Positions 18,110-27,022 of a stretch of 64,000 bases of DNA are shown one piece after another. Under the pieces are notes generated by a model. That model saw only the letters and a program-made list of their open reading frames with translations. It made no database searches and was not told the origin of the DNA. Location: the NCBI RefSeq assembly GCF_005047635.1, contig NZ_SUKC01000003.1:1-64000 (forward strand), given 5' to 3'. Made by a program: the position numbers and the translations under genes. The DNA is from Arthrobacter sp. CAU 1506 (GTDB lineage Bacteria > Actinomycetota > Actinomycetes > Actinomycetales > Micrococcaceae). The first letter of the stretch is position 1, and every line of letters begins with the position of its first letter.

Positions 18110-18737
18110 CCCGGTGGTGGACACAGCGGCAGGGCCGGAGATCGACGTGGACCAGTTGCCTGGCGGCGCTCGTGCTGCCTTGGAAGCGGTGCTGATGGTC
18201 ATCGATGAACCCGCCTCGGAGATCGAATTGGCCACCGCCGTGTCCCTGCCGGTGGACACGGTTCACGCCCTGCTGCTGGAGCTGCAACAGGATTACGACG
18301 GCGGCGCCTCCTCGGCCGGACTGCCCGCCAGAGCGCCGCGCGGCTTCGAGCTCCGCAACATCGCCGGAGGCTGGCGCATCTTCTCGCGCAGCGATTTCGC
18401 CCCGCTGGTGTCCGGTTTCGTGCTGGAAGGCCAGACTGCCCGGCTAACCCAGGCAGCCTTGGAGACGCTGGCGGTCATCGCCTACCGCCAGCCGGTCTCC
18501 CGTGCCCGGGTTTCCGCCATCCGCGGAGTGAACGTTGACTCGGTGGTTCGGACGCTGACTCAACGCGGGCTGATCGAGGATTCCGGCACCGATCCGGAGA
18601 CCGGAGCCATCCTGTACCGGACCACCTCCTATTTTCTGGAAAGATTGGGGATAGGAAGCATCGGCGAACTGCCGGAGATCGCTCCGCATCTGCCGGGGCT
18701 GGAAAACCTGTCCGAGTACGACGACGCTTCGCTCTAG
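18102..18737 (+). CDS. scpB: Segregation and condensation protein B
   Basis: A 211-residue ScpB of two winged-helix domains. It begins MTDPVVDTAAGPEID at ATG 18102, which has GGAGGAG at 18091-18097. The hallmark LTQAALETLAVIAYRQPVSR is in the second domain, followed by GVNVDSVVRTLTQRGLIED. It partners with ScpA and SMC in chromosome compaction. It overlaps scpA by 8 bases. Confidence 0.94.
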   Translation: MTDPVVDTAAGPEIDVDQLPGGARAALEAVLMVIDEPASEIELATAVSLPVDTVHALLLELQQDYDGGASSAGLPARAPRGFELRNIAGGWRIFSRSDFAPLVSGFVLEGQTARLTQAALETLAVIAYRQPVSRARVSAIRGVNVDSVVRTLTQRGLIEDSGTDPETGAILYRTTSYFLERLGIGSIGELPEIAPHLPGLENLSEYDDASL

Positions 18738-18796
18738 ACTGCCGGCAGCCGGCAGCGCCAGATCAATGACGCAGTTCCCACGGGTAAGGATCCACC

Positions 18797-20071
18797 ATGA
18801 CACAACCGCCTCGTTCCGGTTCCGGACGGAATAATCCCCGCGGCGGAAAGCGTCCCGGCGACGCCCGCCGTCCGGACGACTCCTCGCGCCGGTCGGAAGG
18901 CGGCTCGGCCCAGGGACGCGGCCGGCCGGGCCAGGGGAGCGGTGCCGGCGGCGCAGGCCGGACCGATGCCGGCAAGCCGGGCGGCGGCCGCTCCGGTGCG
19001 GGGCGGGACCAGAGCCGCACCGAATTCGGCAAGAGCGCCGGTCAGTCTGGCGCCCGCAGGGGAGCGGCCGAAGCAGGAGCAGGCAAGCCGGGAAGCCGCA
19101 AGCCGTCGACGGCAGGTGCTGGCGCAGGCAAGCCGGGCGCAGGCAAGCCCGGCACCGGCAAACCGTACGGCAGCAAGGCCGCCGGCAAGGCCGGTGCGGG
19201 CAAGGCCCGCGGTGCGAAGCCGCAGCGCCCCGCCGGGCCCAAGGCCTTCGGCCGTGAGCGCTTCGGCCAGAATCTTGGTCCCGTGAGCCGGGCCGACCGC
19301 CCGGCGCGCACCGGCACCGGCGCCGTCTCCGACCTGCACGATCCCGAGGGAGTGCGCCTGCAGAAGGTCCTCGCCGGGGCCGGCGTCGCCTCGCGCCGTG
19401 TGTGCGAAGAACTGATCCAGGCCGGCCGGGTTGAAGTGGACGGCGTCGTCGTTCGCGAGCTCGGCGTGCGGGTGGACCCCGCCCGCGCCATCATCCACGT
19501 GGACGGTATCCGCGTGCAGATGGACGAGACCCTGACGTACCTGGTCTTCAACAAGCCCAAGGGGGTTGTCTCCACGATGGAGGATCCCGAGGGGCGCCCG
19601 TGCATCAGCGACTACCTCAAGCCGCAGCAGGGACAGCGGCTGTTCCACGTGGGCCGGCTGGACCAGGCCACGGAAGGCCTGCTGCTGCTGACCAACGACG
19701 GCGAACTCGCCAACCGCCTCACGCATCCGTCCTACGAGGTCCCCAAGACCTATTTGGTGCAGGTCCGCGGACCGATGGCCCACGGTGTCGGTGCACAGAT
19801 GAAAGCCGGCATCGAGCTGGAAGACGGCGTTTCCTCGGTTGATTCGTTCAAACTGGTGGACTCCACGCCGGGCCATGTCCTGGTGGAAGTTGTGCTGCAC
19901 TCAGGCAAGAACCGCGTGGTGCGGCGCCTGTTCGACGCCGTCGGCCACCCGGTGGAACGGCTGGTCCGGATCCAGGTCGGACCGATCCGGCTGGGCGATC
20001 AGCGCCAAGGCAGTATCCGCGCCTTGGGCCGCCAGGAGGCCGGGCATCTGCTGGCCTTGGTGGGGATGTAG
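18797..20071 (+). CDS. 23S rRNA pseudouridine synthase (RluB/RsuA family)
   Basis: A 424-residue protein. Residues 1 to about 175 are low complexity, rich in Gly, Ala, Lys, Arg and Pro, with AGKPGAGKPGTGKP-type repeats. An S4 domain (VRLQKVLAGAGVASRRVCEE) begins near 184. The RsuA-type catalytic motif GRLDQATEGLLLLTNDG holds the active Asp. The 23S rRNA target is inferred from family resemblance to RluB. It lies 59 bases after scpB and 3 bases before tyrA. The basic disordered N-terminus is much longer than in enterobacterial RluB. Confidence 0.9.
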   Translation: MTQPPRSGSGRNNPRGGKRPGDARRPDDSSRRSEGGSAQGRGRPGQGSGAGGAGRTDAGKPGGGRSGAGRDQSRTEFGKSAGQSGARRGAAEAGAGKPGSRKPSTAGAGAGKPGAGKPGTGKPYGSKAAGKAGAGKARGAKPQRPAGPKAFGRERFGQNLGPVSRADRPARTGTGAVSDLHDPEGVRLQKVLAGAGVASRRVCEELIQAGRVEVDGVVVRELGVRVDPARAIIHVDGIRVQMDETLTYLVFNKPKGVVSTMEDPEGRPCISDYLKPQQGQRLFHVGRLDQATEGLLLLTNDGELANRLTHPSYEVPKTYLVQVRGPMAHGVGAQMKAGIELEDGVSSVDSFKLVDSTPGHVLVEVVLHSGKNRVVRRLFDAVGHPVERLVRIQVGPIRLGDQRQGSIRALGRQEAGHLLALVGM

Positions 20072-20074
20072 CCG

Positions 20075-21193
20075 GTGAATCCAGCACACGTCCAGGCCAC
20101 CCATCTGTCCGGACCGGTCCTGGTGATCGGTACCGGGCTGCTGGGAGCCAGCATCGGCCTCGGCCTGCGTGCCCGCGGCATTGACGTCCTGCTGTCGGAT
20201 CCCTCGCCATCGGCCCAGGCCGTGGCCCAGGACATCGGCGCTGGACGCGTCCTGCCGGCGGGCGAACACGTGGAGCCACAGCTGGTGGTCGTTGCGGCAC
20301 CGCCGGACGTTACCGCCGCTGTGGTGTCCCGTGCCCTGCGCGGTTACCCGGACGCCGTCGTCGTGGACATTGCCAGCGTCAAGACGGCCGTCTTCGAGGC
20401 CCTGGCTAAAGATCCGGACCTGACCGAGGCCCACCTTGGCCGCTACGTCGGCACCCACCCGATGGCCGGCCGCGAGAAATCGGGTCCGGTCGCCGCCCGC
20501 GGCGAGATCTTCACCTCGATGCCATGGGTTTTGTGCCCGTCGGAACTGTCCTTGCCGGGCGCCGTGAAGACGGCCCAGGCGCTCGCCATCGATCTGGGTG
20601 CGGTGGTTTCGCGGATGTCCGCGGACGAACATGACACGTCCGTGGCGCTGATCTCGCACCTGCCGCAGGTGATGTCCTCGCTGCTGGCCAGCCGGCTGCA
20701 GGACACGCCGGCCCATGCCTTGTCCCTCTCCGGCCAGGGCTTGCGCGACGTCACCCGGATCGCCGCCAGCGACCCGGCCTTGTGGGTTCAGATCCTTGGC
20801 GCCAACGCGGCCCGGCTGGTGGACATCCTGTACGGCGTCCGCGAAGACCTGGAACGGCTGATCAAAACTCTGGAACAGCCGGAGGCCGACGGTGCCCGGC
20901 TGGACATGGCGCAGTTGATCAGCGAAGGGAACGCCGGCCAGGCACGGATCCCCGGCAAGCATGGTGCTCCGCCGCAGGCGTTCGCGTGGATGACCGTGCT
21001 GGTGGACGACACCCCCGGCCAAATCGCCCGCTTGCTGACTGAAATCGGCGAGGTGGGCATCAACCTGGAAGACCTCCGACTGGAGCACTCGGCCGGCCAG
21101 CCGGTGGGGCTCGCGGAAATCGCGGTGCTGCCCAGCAAGCGCCACGAACTGATCGATTACTTAACCTCACATGGATGGAAGGTTGTGCAATGA
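20075..21193 (+). CDS. tyrA: Prephenate dehydrogenase with ACT domain
   Basis: A 372-residue enzyme of tyrosine biosynthesis (prephenate to 4-hydroxyphenylpyruvate). The NAD-binding motif VIGTGLLGASIGLGLRARG is near residues 17-35, and the catalytic region reads GTHPMAGREKSG. The C-terminal 75 residues form an ACT domain starting at AWMTVLVDDTPGQIARLL, suggesting feedback by an aromatic amino acid. It starts at GTG 20075 and overlaps cmk (ATGA). Confidence 0.93.
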   Translation: MNPAHVQATHLSGPVLVIGTGLLGASIGLGLRARGIDVLLSDPSPSAQAVAQDIGAGRVLPAGEHVEPQLVVVAAPPDVTAAVVSRALRGYPDAVVVDIASVKTAVFEALAKDPDLTEAHLGRYVGTHPMAGREKSGPVAARGEIFTSMPWVLCPSELSLPGAVKTAQALAIDLGAVVSRMSADEHDTSVALISHLPQVMSSLLASRLQDTPAHALSLSGQGLRDVTRIAASDPALWVQILGANAARLVDILYGVREDLERLIKTLEQPEADGARLDMAQLISEGNAGQARIPGKHGAPPQAFAWMTVLVDDTPGQIARLLTEIGEVGINLEDLRLEHSAGQPVGLAEIAVLPSKRHELIDYLTSHGWKVVQ

Positions 21194-21894
21194 GCGCGGC
21201 GGAAGTGGACATGGCCCGTTACCGGCAGGGTAAGGCCCTGGTGGTCGCCATCGACGGGCCTTCGGGCTCCGGCAAGTCGTCCGTCAGCAAGGAAACCGCT
21301 CGGCGGCTGCACGCGTCCTATCTGGACACCGGAGCGATGTACCGCGCCGTGACCTGGTACTGCGTCAACACCGGCGTGGACTTGGCCGATGCTGCCGCGG
21401 TCGAGCGGGCATGCAAGGAAGTGGACCTGCAGATCAGCACCAACCCCGACGACGAATTCGTGCGCATCGGCTCGACCGACATCACCGACGAGATCCGCGA
21501 GCCGTCCATCTCCGCATCGGTCAGCGCTGTGGCCACCACGCTGGGCGCGCGCGCCGAACTGGTCCGCCGCCAGCAGCAGATCATTGCCGATTCAGGCCGC
21601 AGGATCGTTGCCGAGGGCCGCGACATCACCACGGTAGTCGCGCCCGACGCCGAGGTGCGGCTGCTGCTGACCGCCAGCGAGGAGGCACGGCTGCGCCGAC
21701 GCGGCCTCCAGCTGGGCGGAACACAGAGCGAGGCCGACCTGCACGAGCAGGTGCTGGCCCGCGACGCCAAAGACTCGACGGTGGTGAATTTTTCCGAGGC
21801 CGCCGACGGTGTTTTCACCGTCGATTCGTCCGATCTGGACTTCGAACAGACCGTGGAAGCGGTGCTCGCCGTCGTGCGGCATGCCGCGCACTGA
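21190..21894 (+). CDS. cmk: (d)CMP kinase
   Basis: A 234-residue nucleoside monophosphate kinase. The P-loop is GPSGSGKSSVSKE, followed by YLDTGAMYRAVTW and the later GRDITTVV segment. I start at ATG 21190, preceded by GGAAGG, rather than at the in-frame ATG 21175 inside tyrA. It overlaps tyrA and also the downstream acyltransferase gene, so the tyrA-cmk-acyltransferase-der run is translationally coupled. Confidence 0.93.
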   Translation: MSAAEVDMARYRQGKALVVAIDGPSGSGKSSVSKETARRLHASYLDTGAMYRAVTWYCVNTGVDLADAAAVERACKEVDLQISTNPDDEFVRIGSTDITDEIREPSISASVSAVATTLGARAELVRRQQQIIADSGRRIVAEGRDITTVVAPDAEVRLLLTASEEARLRRRGLQLGGTQSEADLHEQVLARDAKDSTVVNFSEAADGVFTVDSSDLDFEQTVEAVLAVVRHAAH

Positions 21895-22630
21895 GCCCGC
21901 CCGCGCCGGAGGATTCACCGGCCCCGTCCGCTGGGGTCCGCGGTGGGGCCGGCCGGTCGGCAAGGTGCTGGACCATCTGGTCTACCGGACCCGGATCCAT
22001 GGCCGCGAGCATGTTCCGGCCGCCGGTCCGGTCATCTTCGCTGCCAACCATCTGAGTTACCTGGACGGACCGGTGATGGTGGGGGCGGCGCCGCGCCGCA
22101 TGCATGTGCTGGTCAAGCAGGAGATGTTCACCGGCTTCCTCGGCAAGGTCCTGCAGTACTCGGGCCAGATTCCGGTGGACCGCAGCGGTGACCGGGCAGC
22201 ACTGACCGACGCCAAGGCCCTGCTGGAGGAGGGACGCTGCATCGGCATTCTGCCCGAAGGAACCCGGGGCGCCGGGGACGCCGCCGGGGTCAGCTCCGGG
22301 GTGGCCTGGCTGGCGTTGAACAGCGGTGCTCCGGTAGTGCCGGTGGCGGTGCTCGGCACCCGGATCAGCGGTGAGCACCGCGACGCCATCCCACGGCCCG
22401 GCCGCGTCTTCCACGTGGCGTTCGGTGCGCCGCAGGTCTACCGGCGGCTGCCCGCAGCGTCCGGCCGTGTTTCAATGGACACTGCAGCCGAAGCGATCCG
22501 CCGGCAGTTGTCCGGCCATGTCCGGCGCAGCGAGGCGTTCACCGGGCAGCGGCTTCCGGCCACACCCACCCGCGACAACACTTTGAGCAAACGGCTTGCA
22601 GCCTACCCAGAAGGAACAGACGATGAGTGA
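21881..22630 (+). CDS. 1-Acylglycerol-3-phosphate acyltransferase (PlsC family)
   Basis: A 249-residue acyltransferase beginning [11 protein letters not shown] at ATG 21881, inside the end of cmk. The catalytic NHLSYLDG (NHX4D type) is near residue 52 and PEGTRGAGD is near 125. These are the acceptor-binding blocks of lysophosphatidic acid acyltransferases. It is inserted between cmk and der, which are adjacent in mycobacteria. A second member of the family is at 36902-37993. Confidence 0.87.
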   Translation: MPRTEPARAGGFTGPVRWGPRWGRPVGKVLDHLVYRTRIHGREHVPAAGPVIFAANHLSYLDGPVMVGAAPRRMHVLVKQEMFTGFLGKVLQYSGQIPVDRSGDRAALTDAKALLEEGRCIGILPEGTRGAGDAAGVSSGVAWLALNSGAPVVPVAVLGTRISGEHRDAIPRPGRVFHVAFGAPQVYRRLPAASGRVSMDTAAEAIRRQLSGHVRRSEAFTGQRLPATPTRDNTLSKRLAAYPEGTDDE

Positions 22631-24176
22631 GACCCAGCCCGGACCCTCCCCGGCGGAACGGCCGGCCGACGAGGAATACCGTCCGGCGGGCGAAGACCAG
22701 ATCGCCGAGCACATGCTTGCGCTCGACGACGACGACGCGGAACTGCGGGCGGCATCGCTGCGCGCCGGTCTGGCGGAGTACGAACTTGATGACGAAGACG
22801 CCGCGCTGCTGGCCGCCGGCGACGAGCCCATCTCCGAGGAAGAACCGCTGCATGTGGCACCGGTGCTGGCCATCGTGGGCCGGCCCAACGTGGGCAAATC
22901 TACCTTGGTGAACAGAATCTTGGGCCGGCGCGAGGCCGTCGTCGAAGACACTCCGGGGGTCACCCGCGACCGCGTCTCCTACTCAGCGCACTGGAACGGA
23001 CGCCCCTTCACGCTGGTGGACACCGGCGGCTGGGAGCACGATGCCCGCGGCATCCATGCCCGTGTAGCCGACCAGGCCGAGATCGCAGTGGACATGGCCG
23101 ACGCCGTTCTGCTGGTCGTCGACGCGAATGTGGGCGCCACGGCCACCGACGAGGCAGTGGTGAAGATGCTGCGCCGGAAGAAGAAGCCGGTCATCCTGGT
23201 CGCCAACAAGGTGGACGACATCGCCCAGGAAGCGGAGGCGGCAACACTCTGGGGCCTGGGGTTCGGCGAGCCCTACCCCGTGTCGGCGCTGCACGGGCGG
23301 GGCGCGGCGGACATGCTCGACGCCGTCATGGACGTGCTGCCCGAATTCTCCGCCTACGGGGGACTGGAGCGTACCGGCGGTCCCCGCAGGATCGCGCTGA
23401 TCGGCCGCCCGAACGTGGGCAAGTCGTCGCTGCTCAACAAACTGGCGGGCAGCGAGCGGGTGGTGGTCGATTCATTGGCCGGAACCACCCGCGATCCAGT
23501 CGACGAGATGATCGAACTCGGCGGCCGCACCTGGCGGTTCGTTGACACAGCCGGCATCCGCCGCCGCGTGCACATGCAGCAGGGCGCCGATTTCTACGCC
23601 TCGCTGCGGACGCAGGCCGCGCTCGAAAAGGCGGAGGTCGCCGTCGTACTGCTGGCCGTGGATGAGGTGCTCAGCGAGCAGGACGTCCGCATCCTGCAGT
23701 TGGCCATCGACTCGGGCCGCGCGCTGGTGCTGGCCTTCAACAAGTGGGACCTGCTGGACGACGACCGCCGTCGCTACCTCGAACGCGAGATCGAGCAGGA
23801 CCTGGCCCATGTGGACTGGGCCCCTCGGGTCAATATTTCGGCGAAGACCGGCTGGCACAAGGACCGGCTGGTGCCCGCGCTGGACCGCGCGCTGGAGTCC
23901 TGGGACAAGCGCATCCCCACCGGGCGCCTCAACGCATTCCTGGGCGAACTGGTGGCCGCCCATCCGCATCCGGTGCGTGGCGGCAAGCAGCCTCGGATCC
24001 TGTTCGGCACGCAGGCGTCCTCCCGGCCACCCAAGTTCGTCCTGTTCACCACCGGCTTCCTGGATCCGGGCTACCGCCGGTTCATCACCCGCCGGCTGCG
24101 TGAAACCTTCGGTTTCGAAGGCACCCCGATCGAAGTCAGCATGCGGGTCCGCGAGAAGCGGGCACGCAAGCGCTGA
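22623..24176 (+). CDS. der: Ribosome biogenesis GTPase Der (EngA)
   Basis: A 517-residue tandem GTPase needed for 50S assembly. The first P-loop GRPNVGKST is at residues 86-94. The second, GRPNVGKSS, lies near 262. NKVD and NKWD motifs give both G4 elements. A C-terminal KH-like domain ends in [11 protein letters not shown]. The N-terminal 80 residues form an acidic extension ([19 protein letters not shown]) absent from E. coli Der but seen in actinobacteria. ATG 22623 overlaps the acyltransferase stop by 8 bases. Confidence 0.95.
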   Translation: MSETQPGPSPAERPADEEYRPAGEDQIAEHMLALDDDDAELRAASLRAGLAEYELDDEDAALLAAGDEPISEEEPLHVAPVLAIVGRPNVGKSTLVNRILGRREAVVEDTPGVTRDRVSYSAHWNGRPFTLVDTGGWEHDARGIHARVADQAEIAVDMADAVLLVVDANVGATATDEAVVKMLRRKKKPVILVANKVDDIAQEAEAATLWGLGFGEPYPVSALHGRGAADMLDAVMDVLPEFSAYGGLERTGGPRRIALIGRPNVGKSSLLNKLAGSERVVVDSLAGTTRDPVDEMIELGGRTWRFVDTAGIRRRVHMQQGADFYASLRTQAALEKAEVAVVLLAVDEVLSEQDVRILQLAIDSGRALVLAFNKWDLLDDDRRRYLEREIEQDLAHVDWAPRVNISAKTGWHKDRLVPALDRALESWDKRIPTGRLNAFLGELVAAHPHPVRGGKQPRILFGTQASSRPPKFVLFTTGFLDPGYRRFITRRLRETFGFEGTPIEVSMRVREKRARKR

Positions 24177-24183
24177 CAGGGCT

Positions 24184-24213
24184 GTGGCCGCCGTCCCACG
24201 CGTCGGCGGCCAC
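24184..24213 (+). terminator. Probable terminator after der
   Basis: A perfect 10-bp GC stem (GTGGCCGCCG with CGGCGGCCAC) with a 10-base loop, 8 bases after the der stop. It has no T-run, which is often the case in actinobacteria. Confidence 0.6.
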
Positions 24214-24250
24214 GGGTCCGGGCCATTCCCTGTGGTCATCGGACGCGCAA

Positions 24251-24268
24251 AAATGCTGTACAGTATTT
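24251..24268. promoter_or_regulatory. Palindrome AAATGCTGTACAGTATTT before tRNA-Pro
   Basis: An 18-bp inverted repeat with one mismatched pair, centred on CTGTACAG, 36 bases upstream of the tRNA. It contains TACAGT at 24259-24264, a possible -10 element. It could be the promoter itself or a repressor site; the sequence cannot decide. Confidence 0.4.
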
Positions 24269-24303
24269 GAGGTGGTTCCGCCGGATGCACGTAGGCGGAA
24301 CTT

Positions 24304-24377
<74 letters not shown>

Positions 24378-24383
24378 CAAACG

Positions 24384-24417
24384 AAAGCCCTGATGGACGA
24401 TGTTCCATCAGGGCTTT
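24384..24417 (+). terminator. tRNA-Pro terminator
   Basis: A perfect 14-bp stem (AAAGCCCTGATGGA with its complement) and a 6-base loop starting 7 bases after the tRNA. The T-rich right arm end acts as the tail. Confidence 0.88.
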
Positions 24418-24610
24418 GTCGTGTCCGGGGAAGGGTTGTCCAGGCCCTTGCCCGCCCGGAGCGTGGCAGGTCGGCACACCGGGTGCAGGCCACCCATCCT
24501 CTGATCCGGACAGCCGAGGTTATGCGGTGAGGATAGCGTGTGGCCGCCGGTTCTTGGGCCCAGATGTCGCCGGTATCTTTCTCATTAGCTTGTGCGGGGC
24601 CTTGTGTGCC

Positions 24611-24616
24611 TATACT
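24611..24616 (+). promoter_or_regulatory. Candidate -10 of gcvH promoter
   Basis: TATACT matches the -10 consensus at 5 of 6 positions. TTGTGC at 24590-24595 may be the -35 with a short 15-bp spacer. The 5' leader would be about 65 bases. I see no glycine riboswitch in the 270 bases ahead of gcvH. Confidence 0.45.
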
Positions 24617-24687
24617 TTCAGCGATGGTGGGGAATTCGCTTCCTTGCCTGCAGCAACTGGACGTCCTTGGTGCGAGAAAGGCAACCG

Positions 24688-25074
24688 ATGAGCAACATTC
24701 CCGCCGACCTGAAGTACACCGCTGAGCATGAGTGGGTGGCTGCCGCCGATGCCGAGGGCACTGTGCGCCTGGGCATCACCGACTTTGCCCAAGACGCCCT
24801 CGGCGACGTGGTCTATGTGCAGATGCCGGAAGCCGGCTCCTCCATCACCGCCAACGACGTCGTTGGCGAAGTGGAATCGACCAAGAGCGTGAGCGACATT
24901 TACGCTCCGGTCAGCGGCGAAGTCGTGGCCGTCAACGACGCGCTGGAGTCCGATCCGGCACTGATCAACTCCGACCCGTACGGGGAGGGCTGGCTGCTGG
25001 AGGTCAAGCTTTCGGATCCGGGAGCACTCGAGACCCTGCTCAGTGCCCCGGAGTATGAACAGCAGGTAGGCTAG
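24688..25074 (+). CDS. gcvH: Glycine cleavage system H protein
   Basis: A 128-residue lipoyl carrier of the glycine cleavage system. The lipoylated Lys is K66 in VESTKSVSD, and EHEWV near the start is the family signature. GAGAAAGG precedes ATG 24688. gcvP and gcvT are not nearby. The gene instead heads a garA-type cluster, as in M. tuberculosis (Rv1826). It is separated from garA by an intrinsic terminator-like hairpin. Confidence 0.95.
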   Translation: MSNIPADLKYTAEHEWVAAADAEGTVRLGITDFAQDALGDVVYVQMPEAGSSITANDVVGEVESTKSVSDIYAPVSGEVVAVNDALESDPALINSDPYGEGWLLEVKLSDPGALETLLSAPEYEQQVG

Positions 25075-25094
25075 AGCTACCGGTACCAATCCAC

Positions 25095-25121
25095 GGCCAG
25101 CCGGTCTTTGACCGGTTGGCC
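25095..25121 (+). terminator. Terminator/attenuator between gcvH and garA
   Basis: A 12-bp stem (GGCCAGCCGGTC, loop TTT, GACCGGTTGGCC, one G-T pair) followed by a T-run at 25127-25132. The garA ribosome binding site GGAGG starts only 3 bases after the T-run. Partial termination would lower garA relative to gcvH. Confidence 0.75.
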
Positions 25122-25147
25122 GCTACATTTTTACGGAGGATCTATTG

Positions 25148-25627
25148 ATGGTGGGCGACGCTCGCAACGCCACGAACAGCGGGAACGGCGACGGCCGGCA
25201 CCCGGAGGCGAATGCGGAAACCACATCCATCTTTTTGCCGCCGCAGACCCTGGTCCACGCAGCCAAACCGATGCTCAGCCCCGAGGAGGAAGCATCGGTG
25301 GCAGCGTTGCCGGCAGGGTCGGCGCTGCTGATTGCCCACGGTGGCCCTAATGCCGGAGCGCGGTTCCTGCTGGACCAGGACGTCACCACGGCTGGCCGGC
25401 ACCCGGATGCGGACATCTTCCTGGACGATGTGACGGTCTCCCGCAAGCACGTTGAATTCCGCCGGTCGGGCGACGGCTTCATGGTCGTGGACTCGGGCAG
25501 CCTCAACGGCACCTACGTGAATAACGACCGGGTGGATAGCTTGCAGTTGCGGACCGGCAATGAAGTCCAGATCGGCAAGTTCCGCCTGACCTTCTATGCA
25601 GGCACGGCGGCAAAGGGGCAGGGCTAA
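25148..25627 (+). CDS. garA: FHA-domain metabolic regulator (GarA/OdhI family)
   Basis: A 159-residue protein. Start ATG 25148 lies 8 bases after GGAGG; TTG 25145 is an in-frame alternative. The N-terminal tail has the ETTS motif (residues about 25-28), the PknB/PknG phosphorylation site in GarA and OdhI. The FHA domain (residues about 75-135) has the phosphopeptide-binding residues in AGRHPD, SRKH and SLNGTYVNN. In relatives the unphosphorylated protein inhibits 2-oxoglutarate dehydrogenase and controls glutamate flux. The residues after ETTS (IFLPPQ) differ from the usual VFRAD, so kinase preference may differ. Confidence 0.9.
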   Translation: MVGDARNATNSGNGDGRHPEANAETTSIFLPPQTLVHAAKPMLSPEEEASVAALPAGSALLIAHGGPNAGARFLLDQDVTTAGRHPDADIFLDDVTVSRKHVEFRRSGDGFMVVDSGSLNGTYVNNDRVDSLQLRTGNEVQIGKFRLTFYAGTAAKGQG

Positions 25628-25630
25628 CCG

Positions 25631-26380
25631 GTGCCCGCGTCCCAGCCAGCGCGGCGCACGCTCGGGTCGTCCCGGGAGGGCTACCGCAGCAGCGTCCTCA
25701 ATATCGGTGAGGTGCTGCAGCAGCTGACGGACGACTTCCCGCAGATCAGCGCCTCCAAGATCCGGTTCCTGGAGGAAAAGGGCCTGATCAGCCCGCAGCG
25801 CACGCCGGCCGGCTACCGGAAATACACCGGCCAAGACGTGGAGCGGCTCCGTTTTGTGCTGGCATTGCAGCGTGACCAGTATCTGCCGCTGAAGGTGATC
25901 AAGGACTACCTGGATGCGATCGACCGCGGCGAGCGGCCGGATGCGCTGCCGGGCGGAATGACGCTCTCGCCCCGGATGGTGTCCGACCCGCTGGCCGCTG
26001 AATTGAATGGCCGCGGCCGGGCGCTGACCAGGGGGGAACTGCTGCAGGTCAGCGGAGCCTCGACGGAGTTGATGGACGATCTGCTCGCCTACGGCCTGAT
26101 CCACGAGCAGGAAGAGCGGTTCGATGAACACGCGCTCAAGGTGGTTCGCGCGTGCATGCAGTTGGGCAGCCACGGAATCGAACCGCGGCACCTCCGATCG
26201 TTCCGGGCCGCGGCGGACCGCGAAGTGGGGCTGGTGGAGCGTGCCGTGGCGCCGTTGGCGTCCCGCCGCGATGTCGCCTCCCGTGCGCGTGCCGCGGAAA
26301 CCGCCAAGGAAATCAGCGATCTGTGCCTGAATCTGCACACTGCCCTGGTCCACGGGCATTTGGCGCAGATGGAGCGCTGA
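25631..26380 (+). CDS. ftsR: MerR family regulator, FtsR type
   Basis: A 249-residue MerR protein. The N-terminal winged helix includes SASKIRFLEEKGLISPQRTPAGYRKY (residues about 38-63), followed by long helices. It starts at GTG 25631, 3 bases after garA. The homologue in the same position in Corynebacterium is FtsR, an activator of ftsZ; in M. tuberculosis it is Rv1828. The symbol is given on synteny and domain grounds. A perfect 21-bp palindrome in the ftsZ promoter of this window (62852-62872) is a candidate target. Confidence 0.85.
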   Translation: MPASQPARRTLGSSREGYRSSVLNIGEVLQQLTDDFPQISASKIRFLEEKGLISPQRTPAGYRKYTGQDVERLRFVLALQRDQYLPLKVIKDYLDAIDRGERPDALPGGMTLSPRMVSDPLAAELNGRGRALTRGELLQVSGASTELMDDLLAYGLIHEQEERFDEHALKVVRACMQLGSHGIEPRHLRSFRAAADREVGLVERAVAPLASRRDVASRARAAETAKEISDLCLNLHTALVHGHLAQMER

Positions 26381-26392
26381 AACGGAGGAGCC

Positions 26393-26896
26393 ATGCTCGA
26401 ACTAGAAGTAGTCGGAGTCCGCATCGAGCTTCCCTCGAACCAGCCGCTGGTGCTGCTGAAGGAAACCGACGGGGAACGTCATATTCCCATCTGGATCGGC
26501 GCGCCGGAAGCCAGCGCCATCGCGTTCGCCCAGCAAGGCATCAAACCGCCGCGCCCCATGACGCACGACCTGCTGAACGATGTGGTGGAGGCTTTGGGCC
26601 GACGCATCACCGAAGTCCGCCTGGTCACCGTCCAGGACACGGTCTTCTTCGCCGAGTTGGTTTTCGACGGCGGCGCTACAGTCAGCTCCCGTGCCTCGGA
26701 CGCCATCGCTGTGGCCTTGCGCGTACCGTGCCCCATTTACTGTGCGGACGAGGTGATGGAGGAGGCAGGGGTCAAGATCGCCGAGGCCTCCGACGACGAG
26801 GAATCCGGCGGCGAGGCACAGGACAACGCGGAAAGCCAACTGCGCCAGTTCCGCGAATTCCTGGCCGACGTGGAGCCCGAAGACTTCGAAAAATAG
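26393..26896 (+). CDS. DUF151 / bifunctional nuclease domain protein
   Basis: A 167-residue protein with one BFN (DUF151) domain over residues about 3-130. Family blocks are VGVRIELPSNQPLVLLKE, IPIWIGAPEA and RPMTHDLL. The tail is acidic. Related proteins have been described with nuclease activity, but the role in actinobacteria is unknown. It corresponds to Rv1829 in the gcvH-garA-merR-DUF151-merR order. It is 12 bases from the upstream merR gene with GGAGG in the gap, so it is co-transcribed. Confidence 0.87.
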   Translation: MLELEVVGVRIELPSNQPLVLLKETDGERHIPIWIGAPEASAIAFAQQGIKPPRPMTHDLLNDVVEALGRRITEVRLVTVQDTVFFAELVFDGGATVSSRASDAIAVALRVPCPIYCADEVMEEAGVKIAEASDDEESGGEAQDNAESQLRQFREFLADVEPEDFEK

Positions 26897-26993
26897 GCTG
26901 AGAATCAGCCTTGCCGGGGCCCGGTTCCCCGGTTCAAACCGGGCGGTCCACGGGAACCGGATCCGACACGCCGCAGCAAAAGTGCCAGCATCT

Positions 26994-27022
26994 TTGACCG
27001 GCGGCCCCGGCCGTTCTAACGT
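26994..27022 (+). promoter_or_regulatory. Promoter of second merR gene
   Basis: TTGACC at 26994-26999 and TAACGT at 27017-27022 with a 17-bp spacer make a good vegetative promoter. The 5' leader would be about 110 bases. The remaining intergenic sequence from 26897 holds nothing else I can name. Confidence 0.6.

Noticed and set aside
24419-24687. Glycine riboswitch upstream of gcvH
   Set aside because: I could not find the paired aptamer architecture, and the distance from the likely -10 to the ATG is only about 65 bases.
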